Below are positions 33,980 to 45,048 of a stretch of DNA of 64,000 bases, in pieces. A program made the position numbers and the translations under genes. Origin of the DNA: Acytostelium subglobosum LB1. Lineage: Eukaryota; Evosea; Eumycetozoa; Acytosteliales; Acytosteliaceae. Where the stretch lies: contig NW_012236510.1 in NCBI RefSeq assembly GCF_000787575.1, positions 62,001-126,000 of the forward strand, in the 5' to 3' direction. How positions within the stretch are numbered: position 1 is the first letter of the stretch; each line of letters begins with the position of its first letter. The notes under the pieces are model-generated. The model made no database searches, was not told where the DNA came from, and saw nothing but the letters and a program-made list of their open reading frames with translations.

Positions 33980-36919
33980 TCAAGCAAATCCTATCTGTGG
34001 ATACAGGTTGGATATATTGATGGATACCAACTTGAGTATCTGATCAGACTTGAGACGGCTGTTGCCCTTTTGTTTGGACACCTTGGTCCATTGCTCACCG
34101 TGGTGGGGCTCGGCCTCGAGGCACCTCTTCATGACTTCGGTCATCTCGCTCTCGTTCTGGTTGGTGGTGTTGGATGCCGACTGGCCTGTCTGCATCAAGA
34201 ACAGGTAGTAGAAGGCCCATGCGTCGCCATAGTCGGGGAAGGTGGTCGTGGCACGCTTGAACCACGACAGCGCCTTGTCAAGCTTGCCATCCTGCCAAAA
34301 GATGCGTGCCACTTGCGTCAGCACGAATTGATCGTTGTTACATTTGTTGAGTGCATCGACACACTTGTTCTTCTGTCCATGCTTGGGCTCGATGGCAATG
34401 GCCTCAGCCCACAGCAGTCCAGAGTTTGGACATTCCTGCAGGCCGATCGACAGCCAGTTGGTGGCGGCCTTGGCGTTGTTCAATGATCGCTCGAATCGCA
34501 CAAGCTCCAACAGCAGCTCGTCTCTCTTTGGATTCTTCAGTCTTGCTCGCTCCAGGAGTGTCCTCGCACGCTGTACGTTGCCTGTCAGCTTCTCGTAGCG
34601 CACAAACTCTATCCACAGTGGCACGGACGTTGGACAGTGTGTGATACCCTGATTGAACAGGGCCCTGATCTTGTCGGCGGCCTTTGCGTCCAGTCTGATC
34701 TCGAGCTGAGCACGCATCAGCCACATCTTCCAGCTCGTTGGGAATCGCTTAAGACCCTCGACCAGGATGTCGTTCTCTGCGCTGGCCTCTCCATACTCTC
34801 GCTCGAGCAGCGCTGACTTCATCCAGATTCGCTCGGTCGATGCCTTCTCGATGGCACGCTTCAGCAAGCCTCTTGCAATCTTTGTCTCGTTGATCTCTGA
34901 TTCAATCTTGACTGCCGCCAACCAGATGTCCTCGCTGCCTGGGTTTGATTCGAACGCGCTGGCGAGAATGCCTCTGGCGCCAACCACATCGCCTGCGACC
35001 CACTTCTCTTTGGCGTACATCAGCCACAGCACCTCGTAGTGCGGACAGTTCTTGATGGCCTTTTGCAGAGTCTGTTCGAACGACTCCTTGGTGCCATGTT
35101 GCTTCTCCAGCTGCGCCACTTTGACCCACACAGACTTCTTGGTGGGGAACACCGTGAGCAGGTAGGCGTAGACGGCACTGGCCGTCTTAATCGACTGCCT
35201 GTTGATCAGTTCCTCGGCGTCGATACTCCAGACTCGCTTGCGATCGTCCTCTTCCACGCCCATGCCAATTGCCTCAAAGATGATACATTGACACGTGATG
35301 AACGAGCCATTCTTCTCGGACTTTTCTGCCTCGGCGATCCACTTGTCCCTGTCCATGACCTTGATGTTAGTCGACGACAATGATTTGATCGCCTTCTTGA
35401 TGATCCTCGACACATTGTCCGCCTTGCCCACTGACTCCTCGAGCTGTGCAGCCGCGATCCATATCTGCGAGCTGGATGGGATGGACTGACGTGCGCGATT
35501 CAGTACCTCTCGTGCCTTCTCGTATGTCTCCAGGTTGGCCAGCGCCAGCCACAGCTCCACGTCATCTGATATACACTCTACAGCGCGACCCAATAGCACA
35601 CGCGCATCCTCTGGCTCCTCCAACTCGATCGCCTCCTTCCACAGCTTGACAGACTTTGGTATGAACTCGAGTGCTCGTCGCAGGATCTTCTTCTTTAGTC
35701 GAACGTCCTTCTCGAGGTTGGCAGCGTACAGCCAAATCTTGACACTCTGTGGCAGTAGTTTGACGGCCTGCGCCAGCACCACCTTGGCGTTGTCTGGCGT
35801 CTGCAGGTTGGCGTTGGCGATCCAGACGTCCTCATTGTCGGGACACTCAGTGCAGCCCTCGGCGATGATCTTTCTGGCCTGACTCAGCTTGCCCGCGAGA
35901 ATCTCGAGCTTGGACGCGGCGATCCAGCCGGGTGCATGCTTGGGGTTGGTCGTGATCACACTCTTGAACAACAGTCTGGCCTTCTTGATATCGCCCACCT
36001 CAGAGTCTGATGCCACCCTCTTGTTCTTGAGATTGGACAGGTAGGACTTGGGATCGACGTGTGTCTGTCCGCTGACAGAGTCGCTGACCTGGTTCAACTT
36101 GAGATCGAGCACAGTCTTTCGCGCCGAACCGACCTGTGTGAGGTCGGTCGTAGCCGTGCCGGGGATGACGGACAATCCGCCATCGCTTGATGCGGCCGGC
36201 AGGACCGAGAACGTCTCGTTCTCTTGCTTGGCACGCTCAATCAGCGAGTCAGGTATGGGCACGTATATCTCTCGTTGTCGCTTGACGTTCTTTCGCGCAA
36301 TGTCACCTGCATCGGGTATGTTTGACCACTGGTCCTCTGTGAGTGTCGACAACTGTTGTTTCAGGTCTGATATCTGCTGTTGAATCTTTGGTCTGATGAC
36401 ACGGTACTTCTCCATCTGCTCGCGCTCCTTCTCCTCACGACGGGCCTTCCTGCGCTGATCCATCTTATTATCGATCTGTGCCCAAATGTCGTCTGCCTCC
36501 CTGTCCTCTGCGTCGTATATCGCGTTTGGATCGGAGAAACCATCGCCAGAGTCACCCTCAAACTCATCATAGTTTGTTGAAGGGAAACTCTCATTATCAT
36601 CATTTCCATCACGATCCTCATTCTGACCTTGTTGACCCTGTTGTTGACCCTGTTGTCTATTACGATCGCCTCCACGTCTATCACCAAATCCTGGTACACT
36701 TGATTGATTATGATTACTATGATGTGAGTGATGATGTTGATGTTTGAACTTGTCTCCAACAACAATATGGGCATACCTTCCTGGTTCTACACTTCTTGCT
36801 GAACCTATATCTGAACGAGTAGTGAAACCTATTGCACCTCTACCTATACCGGCGATGTAACCAGGTGGGGGTGCTTGATCTAAGAACTTCTTTTTGTTTG
36901 GAGGTACTAGATGTGCCAT
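33980..36919 (-). CDS. prpf6: Pre-mRNA splicing factor PRP6 (U5 snRNP)
   Basis: Bridges U5 and U4/U6 in the tri-snRNP. The single exon encodes 979 residues; human PRPF6 has 941. The PRP1 N-terminal domain is clear: VPPNKKKFLDQAPPPGYIAG and GAIGFTTRSDIGSAR, followed by FPSTNYDEFEGDSGDGFSDP and ADDIWAQIDNKMDQRRKAR. From about residue 320 the protein is a continuous array of HAT/TPR repeats (KHAPGWIAASKLEILAGKL, EDVWIANANLQ, VKIWLYAANLE and so on) to the C-terminus, which ends near QILKLVSINISNLYPQIG, as in other PRP6 proteins. Unusually for this window there is no intron. The coding region is very GC-rich. Confidence 0.96.
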   Translation of the reverse strand: MAHLVPPNKKKFLDQAPPPGYIAGIGRGAIGFTTRSDIGSARSVEPGRYAHIVVGDKFKHQHHHSHHSNHNQSSVPGFGDRRGGDRNRQQGQQQGQQGQNEDRDGNDDNESFPSTNYDEFEGDSGDGFSDPNAIYDAEDREADDIWAQIDNKMDQRRKARREEKEREQMEKYRVIRPKIQQQISDLKQQLSTLTEDQWSNIPDAGDIARKNVKRQREIYVPIPDSLIERAKQENETFSVLPAASSDGGLSVIPGTATTDLTQVGSARKTVLDLKLNQVSDSVSGQTHVDPKSYLSNLKNKRVASDSEVGDIKKARLLFKSVITTNPKHAPGWIAASKLEILAGKLSQARKIIAEGCTECPDNEDVWIANANLQTPDNAKVVLAQAVKLLPQSVKIWLYAANLEKDVRLKKKILRRALEFIPKSVKLWKEAIELEEPEDARVLLGRAVECISDDVELWLALANLETYEKAREVLNRARQSIPSSSQIWIAAAQLEESVGKADNVSRIIKKAIKSLSSTNIKVMDRDKWIAEAEKSEKNGSFITCQCIIFEAIGMGVEEDDRKRVWSIDAEELINRQSIKTASAVYAYLLTVFPTKKSVWVKVAQLEKQHGTKESFEQTLQKAIKNCPHYEVLWLMYAKEKWVAGDVVGARGILASAFESNPGSEDIWLAAVKIESEINETKIARGLLKRAIEKASTERIWMKSALLEREYGEASAENDILVEGLKRFPTSWKMWLMRAQLEIRLDAKAADKIRALFNQGITHCPTSVPLWIEFVRYEKLTGNVQRARTLLERARLKNPKRDELLLELVRFERSLNNAKAATNWLSIGLQECPNSGLLWAEAIAIEPKHGQKNKCVDALNKCNNDQFVLTQVARIFWQDGKLDKALSWFKRATTTFPDYGDAWAFYYLFLMQTGQSASNTTNQNESEMTEVMKRCLEAEPHHGEQWTKVSKQKGNSRLKSDQILKLVSINISNLYPQIGFA

Positions 36920-37446
36920 CTCTCTCTATATATTGTTATATTTAGTTATAATGTTATTATGTACATGTATGTTTGTTGTTTGTTCAATGAACTACATCTG
37001 AATTGATTGTCTGAATTATTGAGGGTTTGACACAAGTGAAGTGCACTCATTGTTTGCAGAATTTTTGTCAAAGACACAACTACTCATTCAGATTACTTCA
37101 GGAACATCTTTATCCTTTGGCATTTATAATAAGTAAAGTATAACAAATTAGATAGGTAGTGACTCCATCCATGTCCCAATGTATATAATCTCTTACTCCT
37201 AAAGATAAAGAAAAATAAACATTTATAAGGTCCTTCACTTTAGCTAAAGAAACAGATATTTTGTGTTTTTGTAACCAAAGATCGAGTTGTTTCCAAAGAG
37301 AACTTTCTGAATACACTTCACACTCAACCAATCAATCAAACAGAGAGTATTAGGTATAAACAGATAGATAGACACATACACATAGTGTTTAGTGAAGTTG
37401 TAGATAATATATAGATCACTCGGTGGAGACCTAACACCCCAATAAT
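36920..37446. other. Divergent spacer between PRP6 and LvsG
   Basis: About 530 nt. The minus strand 37331-37110 is open for 73 codons without an ATG at its start (it includes WLQKHKISVSLAKVKDLINV), in AT-rich codons; this is probably chance or a relic. No RNA gene seen. The ends should carry the promoters of the two flanking genes. Confidence 0.4.
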
Positions 37447-37600
37447 ATGGGACAACAAGTATCAAAGGATGCAATCAAGGAGGAGATTGAAGGAACATTG
37501 AGCTTTGCAATCTTATCACAACATCATGAGAATCAGAACACAACAAACAATAATAACAATACTGCTACTTGTTGTGTATGTATCATCTAGTGATTGACCC

Positions 37601-37654
<54 letters not shown>

Positions 37655-40600
37655 GTGATACTTACTTACATAACATGATTAGTGTCAGAAAGGATTGATA
37701 CAGAGATATTATTACTACTTGTCAAAGAAGAAGGATAATGGATATATTGACGAGTTTATCAAACCATTGGACAAGTCAGTATTGCTCAGACATTATATCA
37801 ATGAGGAGTATGAGGAGCAATTACGTCAGAGGGAAGCCCTACATGCACCACAGGCAAAACAACAGGCTGCTGCTGCCGCTGCCATTGTAGGCAAGAAGTT
37901 GGATACAAAGAAGGATATCATTGATAACAAAGACGACAACAATGACAACAATGAAGACACAACAAACAAAGACAAAGTCAAACGAAGCATCCTGTATGAT
38001 GCATTTACAATCGAGTCTGCTCAGTTTGATGGCGAAGAGATCTTCCTTCATATCATCCAGAAGCAGCATCCACAGACCTTGTAAGACTCCCTTCATTCAC
38101 TGACTGGCCTCGATGGGTCCACATTCGATCATGACACTAACTCAATCAATCAACTACCCAGTGAGCCAACATTATATGAACGAGTACTTGTGCCACAATC
38201 AGTTCAACTACAGTTCAAACTGCAACCAAACGAATCCCTCTCGAGCTGGGAGTACTTTGATGAACTGAACTCCACTCCCATCTTTTACCAAATCAATCCA
38301 TTGTACAATATGATCAACTCTGACAACTACACCGTCCAGGAGAAGGGCCTAACCAGGATGTCCGTATCAAGTCGCGATCAGTCCATCAAGGTATGCATCT
38401 CATGGAATCATTCCAATCATTCCAATCACTCCAATCAATCAATCACTAACATGTTGACCTGATATTATAGGAATACTTGAGCAGCATCATTCAATCATTC
38501 TCAACATATATTACACCATTGCCCAACTCGATACACTTCCATGACTCATCGATACCTCCCTCGATTGATTATAGTGCTCCAAACTTGTTGCGTATACATC
38601 CGAATATATTACCGATACTGGAGGTGCTGGAGAGCGACAAGAACTTCATCATAACGCACAAGAAGTACCCATTCTCGCTGGACTGTCTACTGCGGTACAG
38701 CAGTCAGTTCCTGGTCAAGAACTCCAAGATCACGGCGTTTATCCTCTACCAGCTCATTCAGGTGATCAGCTTCCTGCACGAGAAGGAGATCATTCACGGC
38801 GACCTGTCGCCGGCCAGCGTGTTCCTCGACGAGCACATGTGGCTCGGCCTGCATGGCTTCACATTCCCTCGCGCGCCAAAGTACTACGTGGTTCCACCCA
38901 ACAGCGACCCGCTCGACAGCACCGTCAACCTCTGGGTAAACGGCCAGATATCCAACTTCAACTACTTGTTGCTGCTCAATCATCTGGCGCACCGCAGGCC
39001 CGGCGACCACATCAACCATCCAGTGCTGCCCTGGGTCATCGACTTTGCCCGCCATCCCTTCCAGGCGGCGGGCGGCTGGCGCGACCTTACCAAGACAAAA
39101 TACCGTCTGAACAAGGGCGATGAGCAGCTCGACTTCCAATTCAACAACGCACCTGGCGGTATCAATCGCCCGCACCACATCTCGGACATCTTGTCCGAGC
39201 TGACCTACTACAGCTACATGGCTCGACGCACGCCCGTGCCACTGCTGCGTCGCTTCGTGCGCACCAACTACGAACCCAACGAATACCCGTCGTCTATGGA
39301 GCGACTCTACCGATGGACACCAGACGAGTGCATCCCCGAGTTCTTCACGGACCCTACCATCTTCAAATCGATACACGATGACATGCCCGACTTGGCCATC
39401 CCCGAGTGGGCCTCGTCGCCCGCTGACTTTATTTCGATTCACATGGCGGCTCTCGAGTCGGAGCAGGTGTCCAAGTACCTGCATCATTGGATCGACCTGA
39501 CCTTTGGCTACCTGCTCAGTGGCGAGGCGGCCATCAAGGCAAAGAATCTTGCACTGGTCGACACATCAGTTCCTCGCACATCTGGCATCGTTCAACTGTT
39601 CACCAAGCCACACCCACACAAGAAGATCGCCTCGACTTCGTTCGTGAGTGCTGAGCCCATCATCAAGTTCAACGAAGTGTCGGCTTTGTCACAGTCCACT
39701 GGTGAGTCCTCGTCCTCCAACATCCTGCCCAGCGCACAAACAATCCTCAACTCGATCACCCAATCAGTGGCACCAATCTCACTGGGCAGCAACAGCATCA
39801 GTGGTGGAGGCAATGCATTCCAGCCAATCTCATCGGCACCATCCTCTGGCTCGTCTGCATCACTCAATCAGCAGTCAACTCAGTCTCTGTCCGCATCGAC
39901 AGGCATCATCTCCAAGACAGGCACTCTACGCTCCAAGAAGGAGGACAGCGCCAAGACTCTGGCCAAATTCCTTCCATCACTATTCAACAACAGCAACAAC
40001 AACAGCAACAACAACAACTCGAATGATAACAGCTCGACAAGTGACACACCCACGTCAACAAAGAGTTTGGTTCACTCCAAGTCTGAGGAGGGCATTGGAA
40101 GAAGGTACAGTGGGCATAAGAACCAGGGAACGCCTGTGAAGGAGTTTGGAAGTCACTCTGACAACGCCATCAATCTGCCCACCAGCCCCACATCTCCAAC
40201 TCAGTCGCAAGGCGGGTTCATGTCACCTCAACTCGATGGCAGGATGTCGCCACAGACAGTTAGCATGTCATCGTTCAGCGCCGACCTTCCAATCACACAC
40301 ATTATCGAGCCACTGCCAGCCGACCTGGACTTTGACCTCTACGACTACGAGCGTCTGTCCAACCCGGGCATGTACGAGAGCACTGGCATGCCGAGCTCAA
40401 GTGTCAACGCACCAAACACTGGCGACTTCTTCCTGCAGGACCTGTTCACTTGCGAGAGCACACTCTCCTTCATTCAATCATTCCAAAGTCTTGCGCCCAT
40501 CTACCGACCAATGGAGTATGATCGGTCGCAGCAACAGCAACAGCCTGGCAGCATTCTCTCGTACCTTGGCCGGCCCAAACCTACAGCGCTCGAGACCATG

Positions 40601-43309
40601 AAAGCCAACGACATGTATGCCATTGGCTGCATCATTGCTGAGCTATACCAAGGCGCACCACTATTCAACAATGACAGCATTGTCAATCACTTCACCACAT
40701 CAACACCGACAGCATCGTCCTCTGGCACCAAGCCATCATCGAAGCAACAGAGTGGCGGCAGCAAACCCACTCACAGCCAGTCGCTCACATTCAATCTACC
40801 GACACCAATCCGTGAGCTGGTCGACAGTCTTGTGCATCCAAACCCTGAGGAGCGACTCAAGCCCAAGCAGGTCCTTGCCTCGCCCATCTTCCCCTCGTAC
40901 TTTAAGCAGATGTATCACTTCCTCTGCCACTACCACTCGCTTCACACCTACGAGGAGAAGCTCACATTCACCCTGGCCAACATTGGCATTGTGACCTCTC
41001 TTCCAAATGAAGCCATGGATCTTATCCTCCCATTCATCCTGGAGCTGTTCTATCAACCCACTACCAAGGTCAGTGCGCTGGTCGACCTGCTGGACCCGCT
41101 CTCCCAGCGTCTAGGACCACTCTCAACACAAACCTACCTGCTGCCATGTGTGATCAATCTCTACCAACTGCACGACGATCATCTGTTGCAGTGCCATCTG
41201 ATCCAGATACCTCTGATTGACATGATCATCTCTAGGTTTGGACGCGACATCTACATCCATCACATCCTACCCTTCTTCCTCGACAGCGTCAAGACCAACC
41301 CACGCGACAATCCCAACCATGAGATGATCACCACCGCACTCATATATATCTCCAAGGTGCTGGGCATCCCACTGACCATCCGTCACATCATGTACCCTCT
41401 ACTCATCGCTCTGACCAAGCCATACCTACAGCACATCACCGAGCCACTCATTGCCATTGCCTCAAGCCTAGGCGAGTCGATCATTGTCAAGTTCTACTTC
41501 CCCGCCATCTTCATACTGATCAAGCATTCATCCAAGTCACCTCGATCAGAGTCCATCCCCTGCACACTACTCGGTCTATTACAAGAGTTAATTCTACTTG
41601 TCAAGCCTGGTCTAGTACTGCGATCACTCCTGAAGGACTCCAATCAACTTGCCAGTCTGTTGCTCAATCCCCCCAACCCCTCAGTGCTCATCCCTCTCTC
41701 CGAGACCATACTCCGTGTGGCCAAAAGGATAGGAGTCAACAACACAAAGCTATATGTTTGTATCCACCCCAAGTGATCTTGAGGATCAAAAGTATGATAC
41801 TAACAATCAATCAATCAATCAATCAATCTTACAGATATTGAAGTATCTTCAACAGTTTTACTATTCATACTCTGATATTTATACTTTCAAGGACAATGGA
41901 TTGGTGGCCAACGATTCCAACAAACAGCTACGTGCTATATACTCACCAGAGATGACATATCACCTCTATTTCAAGATGTCACGAGTGATTGGTATCGATA
42001 TATTGCGATCTGAGATCTCAGACAATGCACTGATCGAGCATATTATGATGTTGTACATCAAGGAAAACAACATCAAGGTGGAGCCAATGACAACTTCAAA
42101 CATACCACCCTACGTGTCGGACGAAGGACTGTTTGACGATGTCGAGCCAACGCTCAATGAGAAGATCAGCTTGACCTACGTCCTGGACGACTATCAAGAC
42201 TACGATGGTTTGATCACTGAGCAGGCATTCAACATGGAAGGCAATGTGGTCGCCTTCTACAAAGAGCATTCGGCCGCCGTCAAATCAATCGCAATTGCTC
42301 CATCTGAGACTATCTTTGCCACTGGCAGCAAGGACAACCTTGTCAAGATATGGTCCCCAGACACTACCAAGTCAAGATGTACCTACAACCAACATCTTCA
42401 CACCGTTCACACTGTTCACTTTGTATCATCATTGGTTGCCTCTTGTGACTCAACCTCCATTCACGTATGTATTATAGGCCTCATGGTAACACAACAATCA
42501 CATACTAACATACTACCGGAATCAGATTTGGGATGCTGAAAGCAAGGTAAAGGTTAATGTATTTGTTGAACCAACTGGCAGCTTCAGTTGCTTTGAGCCG
42601 ATCACCAACAAGTACCTGGTTGCCTCATCGTCAGAGTCCACACTCAGCTTCTTGGATCTCAACTTGGGCGTTGAGACACATTCGTGGGTACTTCCATATC
42701 AAGGTGGAAGCTCTATTCGATGCATTACAACTTCGAACGATCACTTCATTCCATCAGATTCCAATTCATTGCTGTCTAATCCTCCCAACACATTCCCCAG
42801 TTGGATTGCTGCCGGCTCATCGTCAGGCATCATCACCGTCCTGGACACTCGAACTGGATCAATCCTCGACTCTTGGAAGACTGAAGGTCCAATCATCAAG
42901 GTACCTATCCCCCTAACATTCATTGTCAATAATTCATCTTCTAACTCACCATATCCATTAGCTTATTGGACAGAACTCGAGGTACTTGGTGTCGAGCTCA
43001 GAGAAATCAGTTATCCAATGGGACCTGCAGACATCACCACCAACAATTGTCAAGATGTGGAAGGGCTTCAAGGACTCGATCAACTCATTGGCTCTTTGGC
43101 AGGATGACCTGATCGCTTCGTCTGGTACCAAACTCTCCAGTATGTCATTGGTAGACGATCTCTCTGGTAGCTATGGATCAACGTTCAGGGCCGAGGGTAT
43201 CAAACTGAACACAACCAAGCAGTCCAACATCCTGTCCACTGGATTCCTACCTCTGCATCACATCCTGTTGGCTGGCACTGAGGACGGACATCTCAAGATG
43301 GTCAAATAA
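37447..43309 (+). CDS. lvsG: LvsG: pseudokinase, BEACH and WD40 protein (WDR81 type)
   Basis: Large BEACH protein, homologue of animal WDR81, which acts on endosomal PI3P and autophagy. Seven exons (37447-37575, 37683-38080, 38162-38390, 38471-41755, 41835-42464, 42526-42900, 42962-43309) give 1,797 residues. It starts MGQQVSKD, a possible myristoylation site. A kinase-like fold precedes the BEACH domain: QLIQVISFLHEKEIIHGDLS near 345-365 has HGD in place of HRD, and the DFG position reads LHGF, so it should be inactive. The BEACH domain (about 405-590) has WVNGQISNFNYLLLLNHLAH and HPVLPWVIDF. A Ser/Asn-rich linker, a split kinase-like C-terminal motif (NDMYAIGCIIAELYQGAPLF) and HEAT-like helices follow. 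WD40 repeats occupy about 1490-1797 (SIAIAPSETIFATGSKDNLV). Phases agree at all six junctions. Confidence 0.92.
37603..37653. repeat. CAAT tetranucleotide array in lvsG intron 1
   Basis: About twelve tandem TCAA/CAAT units fill half of the 107-nt first intron of lvsG. Shorter arrays of the same unit occur in other introns of the window (for example near 23223, 41805 and 54758). Confidence 0.95.
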
Positions 43310-43403
43310 ACGAACAACAAGGTGATTTGGTGAATGTTCTCCAATCCAATGTAATGTTGAATTGATTAAATAATGGAAGATTTATTGGGAAGGTTTCAAT
43401 AAA

Positions 43404-44469
43404 TTATTTATTTATAGGCTTTAAAAGAAGAAGGTAGATGTAAGGAGGCATCATTTTTCCTCCAAATAGGTAAAGGATGTTATCCACCTTGTTGGTTGCT
43501 GGTGCCTCAATGCCACCTTTAGGAAAACATGATGTTTCAATCTTTGACCACTGATTGTTGTCAAGGTCCAACTTAAACAGATCAGAATAGATAACCGGCA
43601 AATAATCTCCAAGCTCTGTTATTCGTTTTTTGGTAGATAACCCTCCAAATACATAGAGGGACCTATCCAGACTGAAGAAAGAGCAGTAAGTACTCTATTT
43701 GGAGCTCCTGTGACAATTATCTTGGTCCAAGTGTTTAATCCAGGGTTGTAAATGTGAACATCCGTGTGCAAAATGTCCCAATTTCTACAAAGACCTCCTC
43801 CAAAAAGATAGATACTCTCTTCAAAGACTAGTGTCTGGTGGCCACTTCTTTTGGAAGGTAAGTCTCCGGTTGGTGTCAAACGAGTCCATGTCAAAGAATT
43901 AATATCCAGACGGTAAAAGTCATCAAGGTACTCCAAAGCTGAAGTCTGCTCATTAATATGAAGGCCTCCAAAGAGGTAAATATTTCCATTAAACAAAGTG
44001 GTTGAAAGACTTGTTCTGGTTGTAGGAGATATCTCCTTTACATTCCTTATCCAAGAATCTCCATGTTAGATTCACTTTTAATGAATTATTATATTAATAT
44101 ATTGATAAATTTCACTTATAAAGTGTATAATATAGATACCAGTGTCAAATACACTTAGTCCATGATGAGTACTAACTCCATCATATCCACCAAATATATA
44201 AATTAGATGGTCTACTGCAACAGCAGAGTGTTTTGATATTATTGGGACAGGTGATGAGTTACTCGAGACAGTGATATCCTCGAAAGTATTAGTTATTATA
44301 TCAAAGCGTGTGATAATATTTAAACGATTAACATCTGATTTTTTTGTACTCCAATATAATAAATATATTGTCCTATCTGTGTTCCTGAATGGAAATATCT
44401 TGTTATAGGAAAGGGTTCTAATATTAAATGTTTCCAAGTATGTGGTTCTAAATCTATTATTTTAGTCAT
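43404..44469 (-). pseudogene. Kelch-repeat gene with two frameshifts
   Basis: Kelch beta-propeller gene broken in two places. From the ATG at 44469 it reads MTKIIDLEPHTWKHLIL, RYFHSGTQIGQYIYY and then shifts frame at a run of seven T on the plus strand (44339-44345). The next frame has SKHSAVAVDHLIYIFGGYDG and, after a probable intron, SWIRNVKEISPTTRTSL, NGNIYLFGGLHIN and ESIYLFGGGLCRN. A second one-base shift near 43675 is needed to reach SLYVFGGLSTKKRITEL, and a last blade NILYLFGGKMMPPY ends at 43404. The shared sense of the shifts and the homopolymer at the first make assembly error possible. There is no F-box. It is not a recent copy of the kelch gene at 25576. Confidence 0.65.
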
Positions 44470-45048
44470 ATTATTTATTTATAAAGTTATTTATATAATT
44501 GTTGTATATATTATTTCTTTAGTGATATGAATATTTAAAAGTGTTAAAGGTAGATATTCTCACACTTTACCCTTTAACTTTTCCTTTCAAACATGTAAAA
44601 AACGTTACTCTATTTATTTGAATATATTTATAATAATTCACTATATCAATTTTTATCCTTGGGTTTATATTAATGGCCGTTTAAGGTTATTTACAATATA
44701 CAAGTTTAGACCAAGAGGTGGATCATTTAATTCGGGATCTAAAAAATAATAATAATAATATCTGAAGATACCAAAGAAAAGGTATCTTGACCATTATTTA
44801 GATTGATCAATGAAATAATCAAGATTAATAATATTAATATATTTAATTTGGACATATTTAAAAACTACAGAATAATAGATAATGATGTTTGTTCTTATTG
44901 TCTTATATCCTACCTTTATCCTTCCGACATTGTTTCAATTATCCACTTGGTAATCCTTCATTTAATTTTAATCACACCTTTGTAGTCAGATCGATCCATT
45001 TTAAATTGTAACAAGCCTCAAATAATAATAATAAAAGACGACCGACGT
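44470..45048. other. AT-rich gene-free stretch with a small inverted repeat
   Basis: About 580 nt, very AT-rich. A perfect 8-bp inverted repeat with an 8-nt loop lies at 44765-44788. A plus-strand ORF at 44803-44985 has no ATG of good context and AT-driven residues (Ile, Asn, Leu); it may be a fragment of a dictyostelid repeat-family gene but cannot be supported. No RNA gene recognised. Confidence 0.4.

Noticed and set aside
34335-35882. Several plus-strand ORFs of 60-115 codons
   Set aside because: They are antisense to PRP6, whose HAT repeats and codon usage clearly define the minus strand as coding.
37603-37653. CRISPR-like regular repeat
   Set aside because: It is an uninterrupted four-base microsatellite without spacers, inside a eukaryotic intron.
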